NCBI GenBank assembly: GCA_027475525.1
Contig: JAMWFC010000117.1
Location: forward strand, 4,822,183 to 4,886,182
DNA: 64,000 nucleotides
Reading direction: 5' to 3'
Source: Macrolepiota albuminosa
Lineage: Eukaryota > Basidiomycota > Agaricomycetes > Agaricales > Agaricaceae
Made by a program: the position numbers and the translations under genes. The notes beneath the pieces are model-generated. The model was not told where the DNA came from. It ran no database searches and worked only from the letters and a program-made list of their open reading frames with translations. Positions 33,407 to 44,732 of this stretch are shown here, in pieces. The stretch's first letter is position 1, and each line of letters opens with the position of its first letter.

Positions 33407-34550
33407 TCAGTATCCTCTTGCAGGTTTATCTGGCACCCCATAATTTTGATTGTTTGGAGGTACATAGTTACCAGCTAGCCTTGAATAAGGACGGAGGGGT
33501 AGTTCCGTAGCTGATCTTTTTTCTTCCATGAAAGCATCATTGTCGACACTAGATGCTGGCGGCTTACTAACTTCTGCAGGCATACTAGCAGGCTTATACT
33601 CTTTGAATAGCTGCTTTCTCTTCTTAATCTCCACACCATCAAATACCTGATTTTTTAGCAACTTTAATTCTCATTCTAAGGTTTCAATATGTTCCTCCCA
33701 TATTAGGGCAGGTCATTTGTTAACCATGTTTAACTATAGTACCTTGTAGATATGCACTTGCTGAGAGTTTGCTTCTGTTTCCACAGCCATAGTGTTCACT
33801 AGACCACCAGTTGCTAAGTTGCCTGGATTTTGTCTACTACTCATCAATATGGCCTTAGAAGGTCTTTTGATTTGCATAAGTTGGGATATTAGTGCCCAAA
33901 GATAAAACTATCTTCCCATCAGCACCACACCTGACCCTTTCTTGGCATATATACTGTTCTAGGGCATTGCAGCATCCTTGCATCATCATATGTCCTGGTT
34001 TGCCACAGAAATGATATAATCCTGAGGCCATGCCTATTTGTAGTGCCATTAAACTCATAGAGATCAGCATTTCTAGTTTACTCATGGTATTAGCTACTGC
34101 TGTGTGGACTGCTTGTTCCAGATCTTCCTTCTTGACAAATCCATTAGATGTGCTAGGAGGTGGCGAGCCTTGTACTGATGTTGTCCCTGCACCTTCTATA
34201 GCTGGCCGCTGAAGCGGAATACCCATATTCATTCCCTTTAAAACCCAAGTATCTGCCTCAAATATGTCTTCAATGTCATAAGGGTCCTCTGGATGATGCT
34301 GGGGCTTAAGAATCTCTAAATGGCGCACAATTTGTATCTATAGCGACATAAGAATACCTTGCTGGAGTAAACATCGTTCCTCATTGTGGTATAGCTTGCC
34401 GTTGTTTAGTAGCTATTGTGCTATGCACTGAAAATCATGGTAATATGTTGATAGCATTCCTAAGGTATAAATTCCCATAGTGAATGTATCCTGTGCCAAC
34501 TTCTGTATTTCCATTACCATATATCATGTAGCTTCTTCTATGCCACCTCT
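33407..34550 (-). pseudogene. gag C-terminal half of element E
   Basis: Contains LGMLSTYYHDF near 34450, HHPEDPYDIEDIFEADTWVL near 34260, a zinc knuckle CGKPGHMMMQGC near 33985, and a Lys-rich tail (frame 33407-33661). It continues the gag start at 46257-46739 after the B insertion, but about 50-60 codons seem to be missing at the left junction. Confidence 0.75.
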
Positions 34551-34867
34551 TGTAAGGGCGACCTCTAGAGGCTGTGGCTCAGTCACACAGCTGGCAGAGG
34601 GAGATCCAAAGTGTATTAGAGTATGTACTGACAATATCATAATAACTACTCACCTGGCAGAGGGAAATCCAAAGAGAACAAGTCTAGGGATTCCCTATGC
34701 CAGGTTGGACACTTTTGGGGCTTCTGAAGCATGGGAAACAACTGTACAGTACAACAAAACCTTAAAAACTCAAAAATTGCCTAAACAAACAACTGTGCAA
34801 ATAAGGCAGGAAAACTCCGGACTTTAGAAGTCAGAAAGGCAAACTCCGGCTTATATAAGCAGTCAGT
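34551..34867 (+). repeat. Truncated F-like LTR (F')
   Basis: Begins TGTAAGGGCGACC like solo LTR F and keeps both copies of its CTGGCAGAG motif. It diverges from F after about 200 bp and is joined at 34867 to the inside of the B LTR. It is inserted in gag of E. Confidence 0.7.
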
Positions 34868-35448
34868 AACTTAAGAGTCGCGAAGTGCGTACCAAAGCTT
34901 AGAGCACGCGAATACTAGGGCGTGCCAGTCGAAGCGTACCAAACAAGGCGTACCAGTCAAACAGAGGGCACGCAATATCCAAGTAACAGTTATGCAATAT
35001 CAAGACTAGCGAATACAACAAGGAACTATGCTATAAGTACTACGGGGCCGGGTCTCGGGGTTCCGGGATGTCTGGGATGGGTCCCGGGGGTCATTGAGTA
35101 GCGGCAGGGGCTACATACCAGGATCGCGTGTGTGGGGCGCGCGATCAATTGGCGCGGATGGAGCCGTGATGCGTGATGCGCGATGGTCGGAACGAGTGGA
35201 TCGCGTGTGTGGGGCGCGCGATCAATTGGCGCGGATGGAGCCGTGATGCGTGATGCGCGATGGTCGGAACGAGTCGCATGATCCGACCGTTGATCGGGGC
35301 TGGTGGCGGCTGATGGCGGTCCTTGATGTGCGTGATGGCGGTGTCGGCGTTCGTGATGGCGGGGCGTGTCTTGTGGGGTCAGAAGGAGGGTCCCGGATGG
35401 TGTTCCGGGGGTGTCCCGGGGTGGGCCCGGAGGGGAGGGGTCGTGACA
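34868..35448 (-). repeat. Truncated 3' LTR of element B
   Basis: Matches the right LTR from AGTAACTTAAGAG inward but lacks the outer end. It contains a 77-bp duplication (35121). The inner end TGACA is at 35448. Confidence 0.88.
35121..35274 (+). repeat. 77-bp duplication 8 (3' LTR of B)
   Basis: Starts GGATCGCGTGTG. Confidence 0.95.
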
Positions 35449-35463
35449 TCACCCCCCCCTCAG
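35449..35463 (-). promoter_or_regulatory. Polypurine tract of element B
   Basis: On the minus strand, GCTGAGGGGGGGGTGA-like G-run directly before the 3' LTR, as in element A. Confidence 0.75.
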
Positions 35464-35577
35464 CGCCGAGACCCTCCGAGGCGCGCGTAGTCGGTGGTTC
35501 GGACCGGGGTTCAACCGTGGGACCCGGCACCTGACTCGCCACGTATCGAAAAAAATTTTTTACCGTTGAGTTCAAAC

Positions 35578-37361
35578 ATGTCTCGTACGCCGACCCATTC
35601 CCCGACGCCCCCGCCTACTGACGAAGTCGCACCCCTGGTCGTGTGGGAGTCCCGGGATGCCCGCCACCGGCGCCGCCTAGACCGGGAGCGCATAGCGGCG
35701 CTTGCTCAACAGCGTAAGTGTCCCTGTGCCGGTCGCTTACCGCTACTGACCTTCCTCTTTCAGAACAACACAACGTTCCTGCCCCGGAGGCGGGTCCTAG
35801 TCGGCTCCCGGCACCTGCCCCCGGTGCGGCCCCTGGCGGCTCCTCGGGGCCAGGTCTCAGTCGTCCCACGCCCAACTTTGCGCGGATGACCGTGCACCCC
35901 CCGCGTCCCCCCCCGCGGCCTCGACTGCCTGCCCCACAATTCCGCCGTTCCGGGATGGCGGCAGGGACGATCACAGTAGTCCCGGACAACCGTCGCGTTG
36001 CGTGGGCCGACGCGTTGCAGGAGTTATTCGAGGAGGCTCTGGAGAGGCCCCGGGGGTTGCCCACTCATAGCTGGTGTGTGAGCAATGGGCCGGTAAGTGA
36101 GTTCCTACCTTGGGTTCCCTGGCTGACTTTGGCGTCGTAGTGCCTGCACTGTGCCCGCCGGCTGGTGACGTGCGCGTTCGAGGCCCCGACTCCTTCGTCC
36201 CGCCGGGACACGTCTGTGTGCGAGGCGTGTCGCCTCAACCACAAACAATGTTCTGTGTCGGCGCTGCGTCGCGCGGGAGCAGGGGTGGCCGCTGGGGGGG
36301 GTCGAGGAGCGGGACTGGGTAGTGGAGCCGGCGGTGGCGACGGCGGAGTCGGTGGGGGATGTGTCCGCGGCGCCTGCGGGGGTGGCCAGTGGGGGGTCGA
36401 GGGGCCAGGGGGTCGTTCGGGTGGGGGGCCGGGGCCGGCCCGTGGTCCTGATCACGCGTCGGGCGACCCGGGCCGGGACCGGGGGTCACGAGGGTCGTGG
36501 GAGGCGCCCCGACAAGGGGAAGAGGCGGGCGTCGCCTAGCCCCTCCCCGGGGCCCTCTAAGAGGGCGCGTTTGCCCTCTGGGACCCCGCCCCCGGCTTCC
36601 CCCCCGCGTCTCTCCCCGGCAGTGTTCTCGCCTCTGTCAGGGCGGCCCCTGGGGGCGGACGTGAGGGTCCTGCTGGAGCGCCCGGGGGAGTCTGAGGGGG
36701 CCAACGCGCAGAGGGAGTTGGAGGCAGGCCGGGAGGTGCTTCGGCAGCTGGAAGAGACCCGGGTTGCTCGGGAGGAGGCGGTGGCAGAGCTGGAGGCGTT
36801 GCGGGCAAGGCTGGGGCAGGGAGTGGGGATCCCGGAGAGGGCCCCCTCAGGGCAGGAGGTGATGGAGGGTCTGCGCCGCGATCTGGTGGTCGCGCGTATG
36901 GCGTCCTTGAGTGAGTCCTCTGTCGCCGGATCTCTCCTTCTGCTGACATCTTCAGGCTGGGCCCGGGAGCACCGTCTGCTCCTGGATGGGGCGGCCGCGG
37001 CGCTGGCCTCGCTACAGGAGGGGCAGCGCCCCGAGGTGACGACCCCCGGGGTGGAGCGTGGCCTCGATTTCCTGGGGCGGCTGGTGGCTGCGCATTGGCG
37101 GAGGAATGTGCCTGCTCCGGGATCCTGGTTCGAGCGGGTCCTGGACGAGGGCGAGCAGCTCCCGTTGTGGGACCAACTGGCCGAGGAGGTGTGGCGGGAA
37201 CACGGTCCGGAGGGGGTGGGGGAAGAGTTCCGGGGCTGGCCGAGGGGAGGGGGGGGCGAGGGTAGTTCGGGGCCCCAGCTCGTCCGGAGGGGGTGGGGGA
37301 AGAGTTCCGGGGCTGGCCGAGGGGAGGGGGGGCGAGGGTAGTTCGGGGCCCCAGCTCTAGG
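35578..37361 (+). pseudogene. Antisense zinc-cluster gene of element B
   Basis: Best copy of the antisense gene. Exon 1 is 35578-35713 (MSRTPTHSPTPPP...), intron 35714-35763 (GTAAGT...TTTCAG, 50 nt); exon 2 is 35764-36092, intron 36093-36140 (GTAAGT...GTAG, 48 nt). Exon 3 opens with CLHCARRLVTC, then CEACRLNHKQC, the two halves of a C-x2-C-x6-C cluster. Phases join exactly across both introns. After the cluster a short deletion relative to A shifts frame; the right frame then runs from about 36270 through KGKRRASPSP, a Glu-rich coiled-coil-like part, an optional 45-nt intron 36911-36955, and WAREHRLLLDG to a stop at 37359. A 77-bp duplication lies at 37205. The promoter must lie in the 130 bp before the ATG or in the LTR. 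The function is unknown. Confidence 0.75.
37205..37358 (+). repeat. 77-bp duplication 9 (antisense gene of B)
   Basis: Starts GTCCGGAGGGGG; replaces the natural C-terminus SGPQL-stop by a shifted one. Confidence 0.95.
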
Positions 37362-37618
37362 GGCCCCCATTTTCTTGTTGCTGTCCCGTGCTGTAGCATA
37401 GTGTATTCTAAATGAAAATATATATACTTGGCTGTCCCGGGTCAGTAGGGGTAAGGGGGGCGAAAGAAACCGAAAGAAGCCGGAAAGAACATCTTGCCCA
37501 GACACCGGGACACTACTATGGAAAGGTGCTAAAAAGGAGTAAGATCTAGAAAGGGAAAGGTAGAAAGTATACATGGGAGTTGAATCCCTACTGGGCCCAG
37601 AGGCGGGGGTTACGCCCA
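37362..37618. other. Convergent gap between pol and the antisense gene, element B
   Basis: No ORF. Equivalent of 11609-11879 in A, with the same order of purine-rich and A-rich runs. Confidence 0.55.
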
Positions 37619-38898
37619 CTACTGCCATCTGTGAGTCCTGCGCCTGGGAAGGTCGTTCCCCGGGTGCCGTTGTTGGAAGTCCCGGAGTTTGTCGAGGGCA
37701 CCTTCGAGGTTTCGGCGTGGTTCCCAAGTGTCGTCTTCCGGGCCGTATCCCTTCCATCGTACGAGGAAGTGGGGTCGTCCACGAATGTTCCGGGAGTCGA
37801 GGATGTCTTCGACCTCGTAGTGGTACTCGTCCTCGACCTCGACCGGGGGAGGGGGTTCGGGTCGTCGTCCAGGGAAGGGATCCGGGGGGTGTCGCTCCAG
37901 GAGGCGGACGTGGAAAACCGGGTGCAGACCTTTTAGTCCCGGGGGAAGGTCGATCTTGTAGGCGTGGGATGAGACCTTCTTCAATATTTTGAACGGGCCG
38001 AGACGCTTGTGATCGAGTTTTGGGGAGGGCCGGCGGGTGCGGAGGTGTCGTCGATCTAACCATACCTTTGTCCCGGGGGTCCAGTTGGGGGTGTCTTCCC
38101 GTTTCCGGTCGGCGTGTTTCACGTAGGCCCGGTTCGCGGTGTCGATCTCTTCCCGGAGGAACTCATGAAGGGATTGGAGATCCCGGGCGACCTCGTGGGC
38201 GGCGTGCGACGGGATGTCCCGGAGCGAGAGCGTCAGTCGAGGGTGGTATCCCTTGTTGGCAAAGAAGGGTGATACCCCGGTGGCAGAGTGTGGCGTGTTG
38301 TTGTAGGTGAACTCAGCCAGGGGGAGCTCGGCACGCCAGTCGTCCTGGATACCCCGGTGGCAGAGTGTGGCGTGTTGTTGTAGGTGAACTCAGCCAGGGG
38401 GAGCTCGGCACGCCAGTCGTCCTGCAAGTAGTTGACGTACAGCCGGAGGTACTGCTCGAGGGACTGGTTGACCCTTTTGGTTTGGCCGTTGGTTTCAGGG
38501 TGGTAGGCGGTAGAGAGATTAGTCTTTACTTCAAGTGCCTTACACAGGGAAGTCCAAAACTTGGACACGAAGAGGGGGCCACGGTCGGAGACGATGTCGT
38601 CCGGGAGTCCATGTTTGGCGAAGACGTGTTCGAGGAACAGTCGGGCGAAGTCCGGGGCGGTGTCCGTGGTGTGGCAGGGTAGGAAGATGCCCTGTTTGGT
38701 TAGCCTGCACACAACGACGAGAATGGCATCGAACCCTTCAGACTCCGGGAGTTCGACGATGTGGTCCAGGGATATGGAGGACCAGGGGCGTCGTCCGACT
38801 GGCAGGGGTTTCAGGAGTCCGTATGGTCGGTGTCGGGGGACCTTGGCCCGGAGGCAGGGTTCACATGATTGAATGTAGCGGGTCACGTCCTTCTTCAA
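37619..38898 (-). pseudogene. Integrase with chromodomain, element B
   Basis: The zinc-finger CxxC (SCEPC) is intact. First Asp in SLDHIVEL and second in VSDRGPLF are present, but the catalytic Glu is Lys (GQTKRVNQ, codon 38476-38478), so strand transfer should be lost. A 77-bp duplication at 38271 splits the frame. The chromodomain ([28 protein letters not shown]) is complete. Stop at 37619. Confidence 0.92.
38271..38424 (+). repeat. 77-bp duplication 10 (integrase of B)
   Basis: Starts GATACCCCGGTGG; splits the integrase frame. Confidence 0.95.
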
Positions 38899-40600
38899 CC
38901 CTGGCCAAAAGTAAGTCCGGGAGATCAGCTGGAGAGTCTTACGTATCCCAGGGTGTCCCCGGAGCTTATGATCGTGGTGTTGACGGAGGACATCGTAGCG
39001 GAGTTGGGCGTGATCCGGGACGTAGATGCGGCCATCCCGGAGGAGGAGTTTTTCGTCGGGGGATAAGAAGAAGGCGGGGTCCCGGTCGGTCTCGTCGGAA
39101 GAGTTTCGGGGGTCGTGATCAGTGAAGTACTTGTCTCAGGGAGCGCGGCGGATCTGATTCAGGGTTCCTTCGTCGTTTAAGATCAGTACGGCATTCAGAT
39201 GTTCGGGAGGGATCACCACGCGATGATTGAACGCATTGCGTTCCGCCTCGAATGACTTCTTGGGGTAGACGTCTGGTCGGCGGGTAAGGGCATTGGGCTT
39301 AGCTCCCAGTCGTCCCGGGCGGTACTGGATCGTGAAGTCGTACTCCGAGAGGATCTCGGACCACCGGGCCTGCCGTCAACTCAGTTGCTTGGTAGTGGTG
39401 AAGTACTGCAGGTTGTTATGATCCGAGTAGACCTGAATCCGATGCCGGGCTCCCTCGAGGTAGGCTCGCCATTGTTTGAAGGCTTCGACGATGGCGAGGA
39501 GCTCCTTGTTGTAGATGTCGTAATTGAGCTCGGCGTCGATCATGGACCGGGTGTAGAAGGCGACTGGCCGGGGCTCCCCGCCGTCAGGTTCCATCTGCGA
39601 GAGAATCCCGGCGATGGCGTAGTCGGAGGCGTCGCATTCCAGGATAATCGGGAGGGCCGGGTCGTAGTGCCGGAGGACGGGGGCAGCTGTGAAAGCCTCC
39701 TTGAGCAGGTTAAAGACGCTCTGGCACTTACTGTCCCAGTTCCAGGCGACGTCCTTGCGCGTGAGCCGGTTGAGAGGTTTCGTGATACCGGAGTAGTTAT
39801 CTATGAACCTCCGGTAGAAATTAGCGAAACCCAGGAAAGATTGTACTTCCTTGACGTTCCGGGGCTGCGGCCAGTTGACGATGGCCTCGACCTTGTGGGG
39901 ATCCATGCGGACGCCATTCGGGGATACTATGACGCCAAGATACTCAACTTCTTCGGTATGGAATGAACATTTCTCGGGCTTGGCGTGGAGGTTGTGTTCC
40001 CGGAGGCGTTCGAGGACCTGCCGGACGTGCTTCTGGTGATCCTCCAGCGAGTCGGAGTAGATGAGTATGTCGTCCAGGTAGACTATCACGAAGACGTCGC
40101 TCATGTCGTGGAAGATGTCGTTCATGAAGTATTGGAACGTGGCGGGGGAGTTAGTCATTCCGAAAGGCATTACAAGGTACTCAAACAGACCATACCGCGT
40201 GCGGAACGCGGTTTTCCACTCATGTCCCGGGGCGATGCGGACGTTGTTGTAACCGGAGCGGAGGTCGATCTTTGTATAAACCTTGGCACTGCGGAGTCGA
40301 TCGACCAGATCGCCAATGAGCGGGAGCGGGTAGCGGTTCTTCTTGGTGATCTTATTGAGTCCCCGGTAGTCGACACAGAGTCGGAGCGAGCCGTCCTTCT
40401 TCTTGGCGAATAGAACCGGGGCTCCGGCGGCGGAGGCGGAGGGTCGGATGAATCCCTTACCGAGCATTTCGTCGAGGTAGTCCTTGAGAGCCCGGAGTTC
40501 GACCTCCGACATGTTGTAGACCTTGCCGAAAGGGGGGGTGGCTCCTTCCTCGAGGTTGATGGTGTGATCATAGGGGCGGTGAGGGGGGATCTCCTTGGCG
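38899..40600 (-). pseudogene. Reverse transcriptase and RNase H, element B
   Basis: Open for 378 codons from 40512 with all RT motifs ([48 protein letters not shown]). RNase H runs to [10 protein letters not shown], where TGA at 39376 replaces CGA of copy A. A second TGA near 39136 also replaces CGA. Confidence 0.92.
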
Positions 40601-40672
40601 TCTCCTTCGGAGAATACGTCAGCAAACTCGTGATACTCCGGGGGAACTACTTCTCGGAGGATTTGCTCCTCG

Positions 40673-40826
40673 GTTTTCTGTTCCGGGGGAATAGCGTCCC
40701 CTCGTAGGTGTTCTTCCAGGAGAGAAGGCGAGGTGTGCAGCTGAAACGTGTTTTCTGTTCCGGGGGAATAGCGTCCCCTCGTAGGTGTTCTTCCAGGAGA
40801 GAAGGCGAGGTGTGCAGCTGAAACGT
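40673..40826 (+). repeat. 77-bp duplication 11 (pol of B)
   Basis: Starts GTTTTCTGTTCC. Confidence 0.95.
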
Positions 40827-40959
40827 GGGAGTCCCATCCCTCATGAGGCGGGCGAAGGGGGCGGCCCCAATGATCCTAATGTCGAGGTGTGCAGCTGAAA
40901 CGTGGGAGTCCCATCCCTCATGAGGCGGGCGAAGGGGGCGGCCCCAATGATCCTAATGT
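40806..40959 (+). repeat. 77-bp duplication 12 (pol of B)
   Basis: Starts CGAGGTGTGCAG; overlaps the end of duplication 11. Confidence 0.95.
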
Positions 40960-41383
40960 CGAGTGTGCTTAGGTCGATCGGTGTTGCGGAATCATTGGCC
41001 GGAGCAGGTGTGACGCGTGTCTGAGACCGGCAGGGGTAGTTCGGCCCCTTGTACTTGTTCCGAGGAATGTCTGGGGGTCGATCGGGGGCCTTGCGGTTTC
41101 GGATGGGCGGGGGTGGTGCATGCATGGGGGGCGTGGCAGTCGTCCCGGGGGTGTCGGGCGTCGGGTCGCTTCCTAGAGCCCGGAGGTGCACGGCGGTCGA
41201 GGGGTGGTCTTCGGGCCCCGGGAAGGTCATGGTGAGCGTCCTCCAATCGATGTCGGGGTTCGTGTCGCGCAGCCAGGGTAGCCCCAGCACCATCGGGGTC
41301 GATTCGTGAAGTCGCGTGACCAGGAAGTCGGAAGTGAACTCGTAGTTGTTGTCCAGGGTCACGCGTCCCGAGTGAGACCTTTG

Positions 41384-41537
41384 GATGGGGCCGGAGGAGG
41401 AGGGGGTGCCGTCGAGGCGTTGCAGGCGGAGGGGCTGGTCGAGGGAGTCGTGGGGGAGGTGATGGGGCCGGAGGAGGAGGGGGTGCCGTCGAGGCGTTGC
41501 AGGCGGAGGGGCTGGTCGAGGGAGTCGTGGGGGAGGT
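41384..41537 (+). repeat. 77-bp duplication 13 (protease 2 of B)
   Basis: Starts GATGGGGCCGGAGG. Confidence 0.95.
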
Positions 41538-41814
41538 TGAGGGCGTCGCTGATAAAAACCCCGGTGGCTCCGCTGTCGATAAGGGCTGATATCGGTCCTG
41601 GGGCGCCGTCCAACCTGGCATTGATGACGAAGGATTGGGACGAACGAGACTGGAGTCCGGGGGGTGGTGGGGGCTCGTCTGGGAGGTCCTTCGGGGTCGG
41701 ATTTGAGGAGTGGGGGATGTCGAAGGGGAGTTGCTGGTCGTCGGGGGTCGGGTCCCGGATCAGGCGAAGGGTGAGGTGTTGCCAATCAATGCGGGGGTTA
41801 GTGTCTCGGAGCCA

Positions 41815-41968
41815 CGGGAGCCCTAGGACCAGGGGTGCGGAAGGGTGAAGTTTGGTTATCAACATCCGGAGGGTGTGAGTCTGTCCGTTGGCGGGAGCCC
41901 TAGGACCAGGGGTGCGGAAGGGTGAAGTTTGGTTATCAACATCCGGAGGGTGTGAGTCTGTCCGTTGG
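41815..41968 (+). repeat. 77-bp duplication 14 (protease 1 of B)
   Basis: Starts CGGGAGCCCTAGG. Confidence 0.95.
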
Positions 41969-42040
41969 CGAAGGTGACGGGCATACGCACAAAATGAGTG
42001 ATGTCCCCCGCCGTAGAGGCGTCGCCGTCGAAGAGGCAGA

Positions 42041-42194
42041 GCCGTACCGGGACCGGGAGTCGCTGGGCGGGTTCTGGGGCGAGGGTAGACCATGCTTCGT
42101 CGATGAAGTTGTCGGTGGCCGTACCGGGACCGGGAGTCGCTGGGCGGGTTCTGGGGCGAGGGTAGACCATGCTTCGTCGATGAAGTTGTCGGTG
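42041..42194 (+). repeat. 77-bp duplication 15 (protease 1 of B)
   Basis: Starts GCCGTACCGGGACC. Confidence 0.95.
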
Positions 42195-42706
42195 GCACCG
42201 CTGTCGATGAGGGTGTTGAGGGGAGCTCCAGAGGGGGTGAGGCGGGTTTTGAGGAGGAGGGAGTGCGAAGAGTGGGAGGGTAGATAAGCTGTGAGGGTGT
42301 CCGGTATGAGTGTCGTAGAGCGAAGATGTGAGACCGGGGCGGAGAAGACGTCGGGGTTGATTCCTTGATTTAGGGCGTCTTCCGGGTCTAAATCGCCGGG
42401 TCGTTTTCTGAATACTCGTAGGTGGCGTCCTCTCCTTCGAAAGTCCAGGTGGCACGTCCCATGACCTGTCGTTTGGGGCACTCGGAGATGAAATGATCTT
42501 TCTCACCACAGAGTATGCAGACACCCTCCCTTCTCCGTCGTTCCTGCACATCCGTCGGGACTTCGATCCAGGGTCGTCCCTTCTTCTGAAGCCGGTTGGC
42601 TCGGAGGGCCTCCTCGTCCCGTTCGTCGTTGACGTCGAAGTCTTCGGGGTCTTCCGGGGGTTCCTCGGGGCTTGGCACGTCGCCCGGGTCGTGGGCGGCC
42701 ACGGCG

Positions 42707-42860
42707 GCGTTGAGTTGGGCCTGGGGGCGGGCGCCGCTGCCGGGGTTAGCATTGGGCGGGCCACGACTCACCGGGGGTCGGCCGCGTTGAGTTGGGCCTG
42801 GGGGCGGGCGCCGCTGCCGGGGTTAGCATTGGGCGGGCCACGACTCACCGGGGGTCGGCC
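42707..42860 (+). repeat. 77-bp duplication 16 (gag of B)
   Basis: Starts GCGTTGAGTTGGGC. Confidence 0.95.
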
Positions 42861-42967
42861 GCCAGGGAACGCGGGGGGACCGGGGTTTCGACCTTGGGGG
42901 TTGGGAGCTTCGCCGGAGGGCCAAGGGGGTCCTCCTCTAGGGTTCCAGGGGGGTCGGGAATTTGAAT

Positions 42968-43121
42968 ACTCGCTGCGGTCTTCCCAGTAGCGTTGGTCGA
43001 TCTGCATGACAAGGGCCTTGTATCCGTTGTAGGAGGGTTGTTTCACTCGCTGCGGTCTTCCCAGTAGCGTTGGTCGATCTGCATGACAAGGGCCTTGTAT
43101 CCGTTGTAGGAGGGTTGTTTC
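42968..43121 (+). repeat. 77-bp duplication 17 (gag of B)
   Basis: Starts ACTCGCTGCGGTC. Confidence 0.95.
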
Positions 43122-44437
43122 GGGGCAAGTCGGAGGACGTCCTTGATGCGTTGTGGCAGGGCACGGCAGAGGGCGTACCGGAGGGCGCTGTAGTTCCAAC
43201 CTGTTTCGTAAGCTTCCTTCTCAAAACGTACGATAAAGGTGGTGAAACGCTCTTCCGGGCGCATCCGGAGATTGAAGAGGTTGTCCTCGGCCTCGGCCAC
43301 GGTGTCGTAGATTCCGAACTTCCTGGAGAACTCGTCGACGAAGGCCTGCCAGCGAGCGAGTGCCGGATTGTTGGGGTCGAACTGGATGAGGGCCATGTAG
43401 TGATCGAAGGCAATCCCCTGGAGGTATGATGCGGCAAAGGCCACCCGGGAGCTGTCAACCTGAAACGTGAGCGGCTTTGCCTGGAACGTATTGAGACACT
43501 GAGTGAGGAAGGTACGCCATTTTCGGGGGTCCCGGCCCATGAACGCATCAGGTTTCTGAATGTCTAGACGTCCTTCGCGGGCGAGGGCGTCGTGAGCGTT
43601 GTCCGGTCCGGCAGCGTTACGGGGAGGGGGGCCAGCGTTGTAATAGTAGTAGTAATGATTACCCCCCCCTCCTTGAGGAGGAAAAGCACCAAGAGCGGGG
43701 CCCCACCCGCCGGGAGGACCTCCTCCGGGTGGCTCACCTGGGGGTCCACGCCCGGGAGGCCCGTTGTCCCAAGGGGGCTCGTTCCTGCCGGGAGGAGGCC
43801 CGGGTCTCCACGCAGGGGGCGGCGGAGGGGGAGGCCCTGGGGGTCGTCCTCGAGGTTCGGCTGGAGGTGGCGGAGGCGGTCGGGGAGGGTTCGGTGGGGT
43901 TGGGTCGATCGGAGGGGGGCCTGGTGCTGGGTCGGGTGCCGGGTTGCGCGGGGGTCGTTCAGCCCGGGAGGGTCGTGCTTGCATCGGGGGTCGCGGGGGG
44001 TTCCGTAGGTCGAAGTGGGGTGGCGGGTCGCGGCGGAAGTTGCGTTCCGGGAGGGCCGGGGCGGACGTGGGGGGTGGTGCTGGTGCCGGGGCGGGCGCGG
44101 GCGCGGGGCGTTGTTCGTTGTTGTCGCGCGTGAGCTCGTCAATGTAGCATAGCGTGTCGTCCGTACTAGGGGTGTCCACCCGGGCTCTACCGGGGTTCGT
44201 CGGGGCCAGGGGTCGGGCGTTGTCTGTTCGCGGGAGGGGTTCCAGGGGTCTTTGAGGCTGTCCCCAGGTCTCGAAGGTACTAGGAACGGAGTTAGCCCTG
44301 CGGCGAGTTGACAAGCCTACCGTGCGAGCAGCGGGCTGATCAAAGAGGCCTCCCGTGGGGTTGAGGGACCGTAGTATGGCTGAGGCGTTCTGCCGTTCTT
44401 CCCGTTGCCGTTGCTCCGGAGTGGGGATCGTGGGGGT

Positions 44438-44591
44438 TGCCGGGACTGCTGGGGCCGGTTCCGGGGGTTCCCGTTGAATGTGAATCGAGCGACCTGGGTC
44501 CGCGGGGTCGTTGATGCCGGGACTGCTGGGGCCGGTTCCGGGGGTTCCCGTTGAATGTGAATCGAGCGACCTGGGTCCGCGGGGTCGTTGA
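44438..44591 (+). repeat. 77-bp duplication 18 (gag of B)
   Basis: Starts TGCCGGGACTGC. Confidence 0.95.
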
Positions 44592-44732
44592 GGGGCCGAG
44601 GGGAGGGGGACGCATGGACTTCGTCGAGCAGTTGCTGTAATTCTTCCCGGAGGATGCGGGGTCGTTGAGGGGCCGAGGGGAGGGGGACGCATGGACTTCG
44701 TCGAGCAGTTGCTGTAATTCTTCCCGGAGGAT
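44579..44732 (+). repeat. 77-bp duplication 19 (gag of B)
   Basis: Starts GCGGGGTCGTTG; adjoins duplication 18. Confidence 0.95.

Larger units (their letters stand above)
40601..42350 (-). pseudogene. Tandem retropepsin region of element B
   Basis: Same two units as in A: IDSGATDNFIDEAW near 42200 with LVLGLPWL near 41830, and IDSGATGVFISDAL near 41565 with MVLGLPWL near 41285. Here both LGLPWL motifs are intact. Five duplications (40673, 40806, 41384, 41815, 42041) fragment the frame; outside them it is open. Confidence 0.82.

Noticed and set aside
41306..42990. Long plus-strand frames opposite pol and gag of B
   Set aside because: Shadows of GC-rich codons on the other strand, without start context or conservation.
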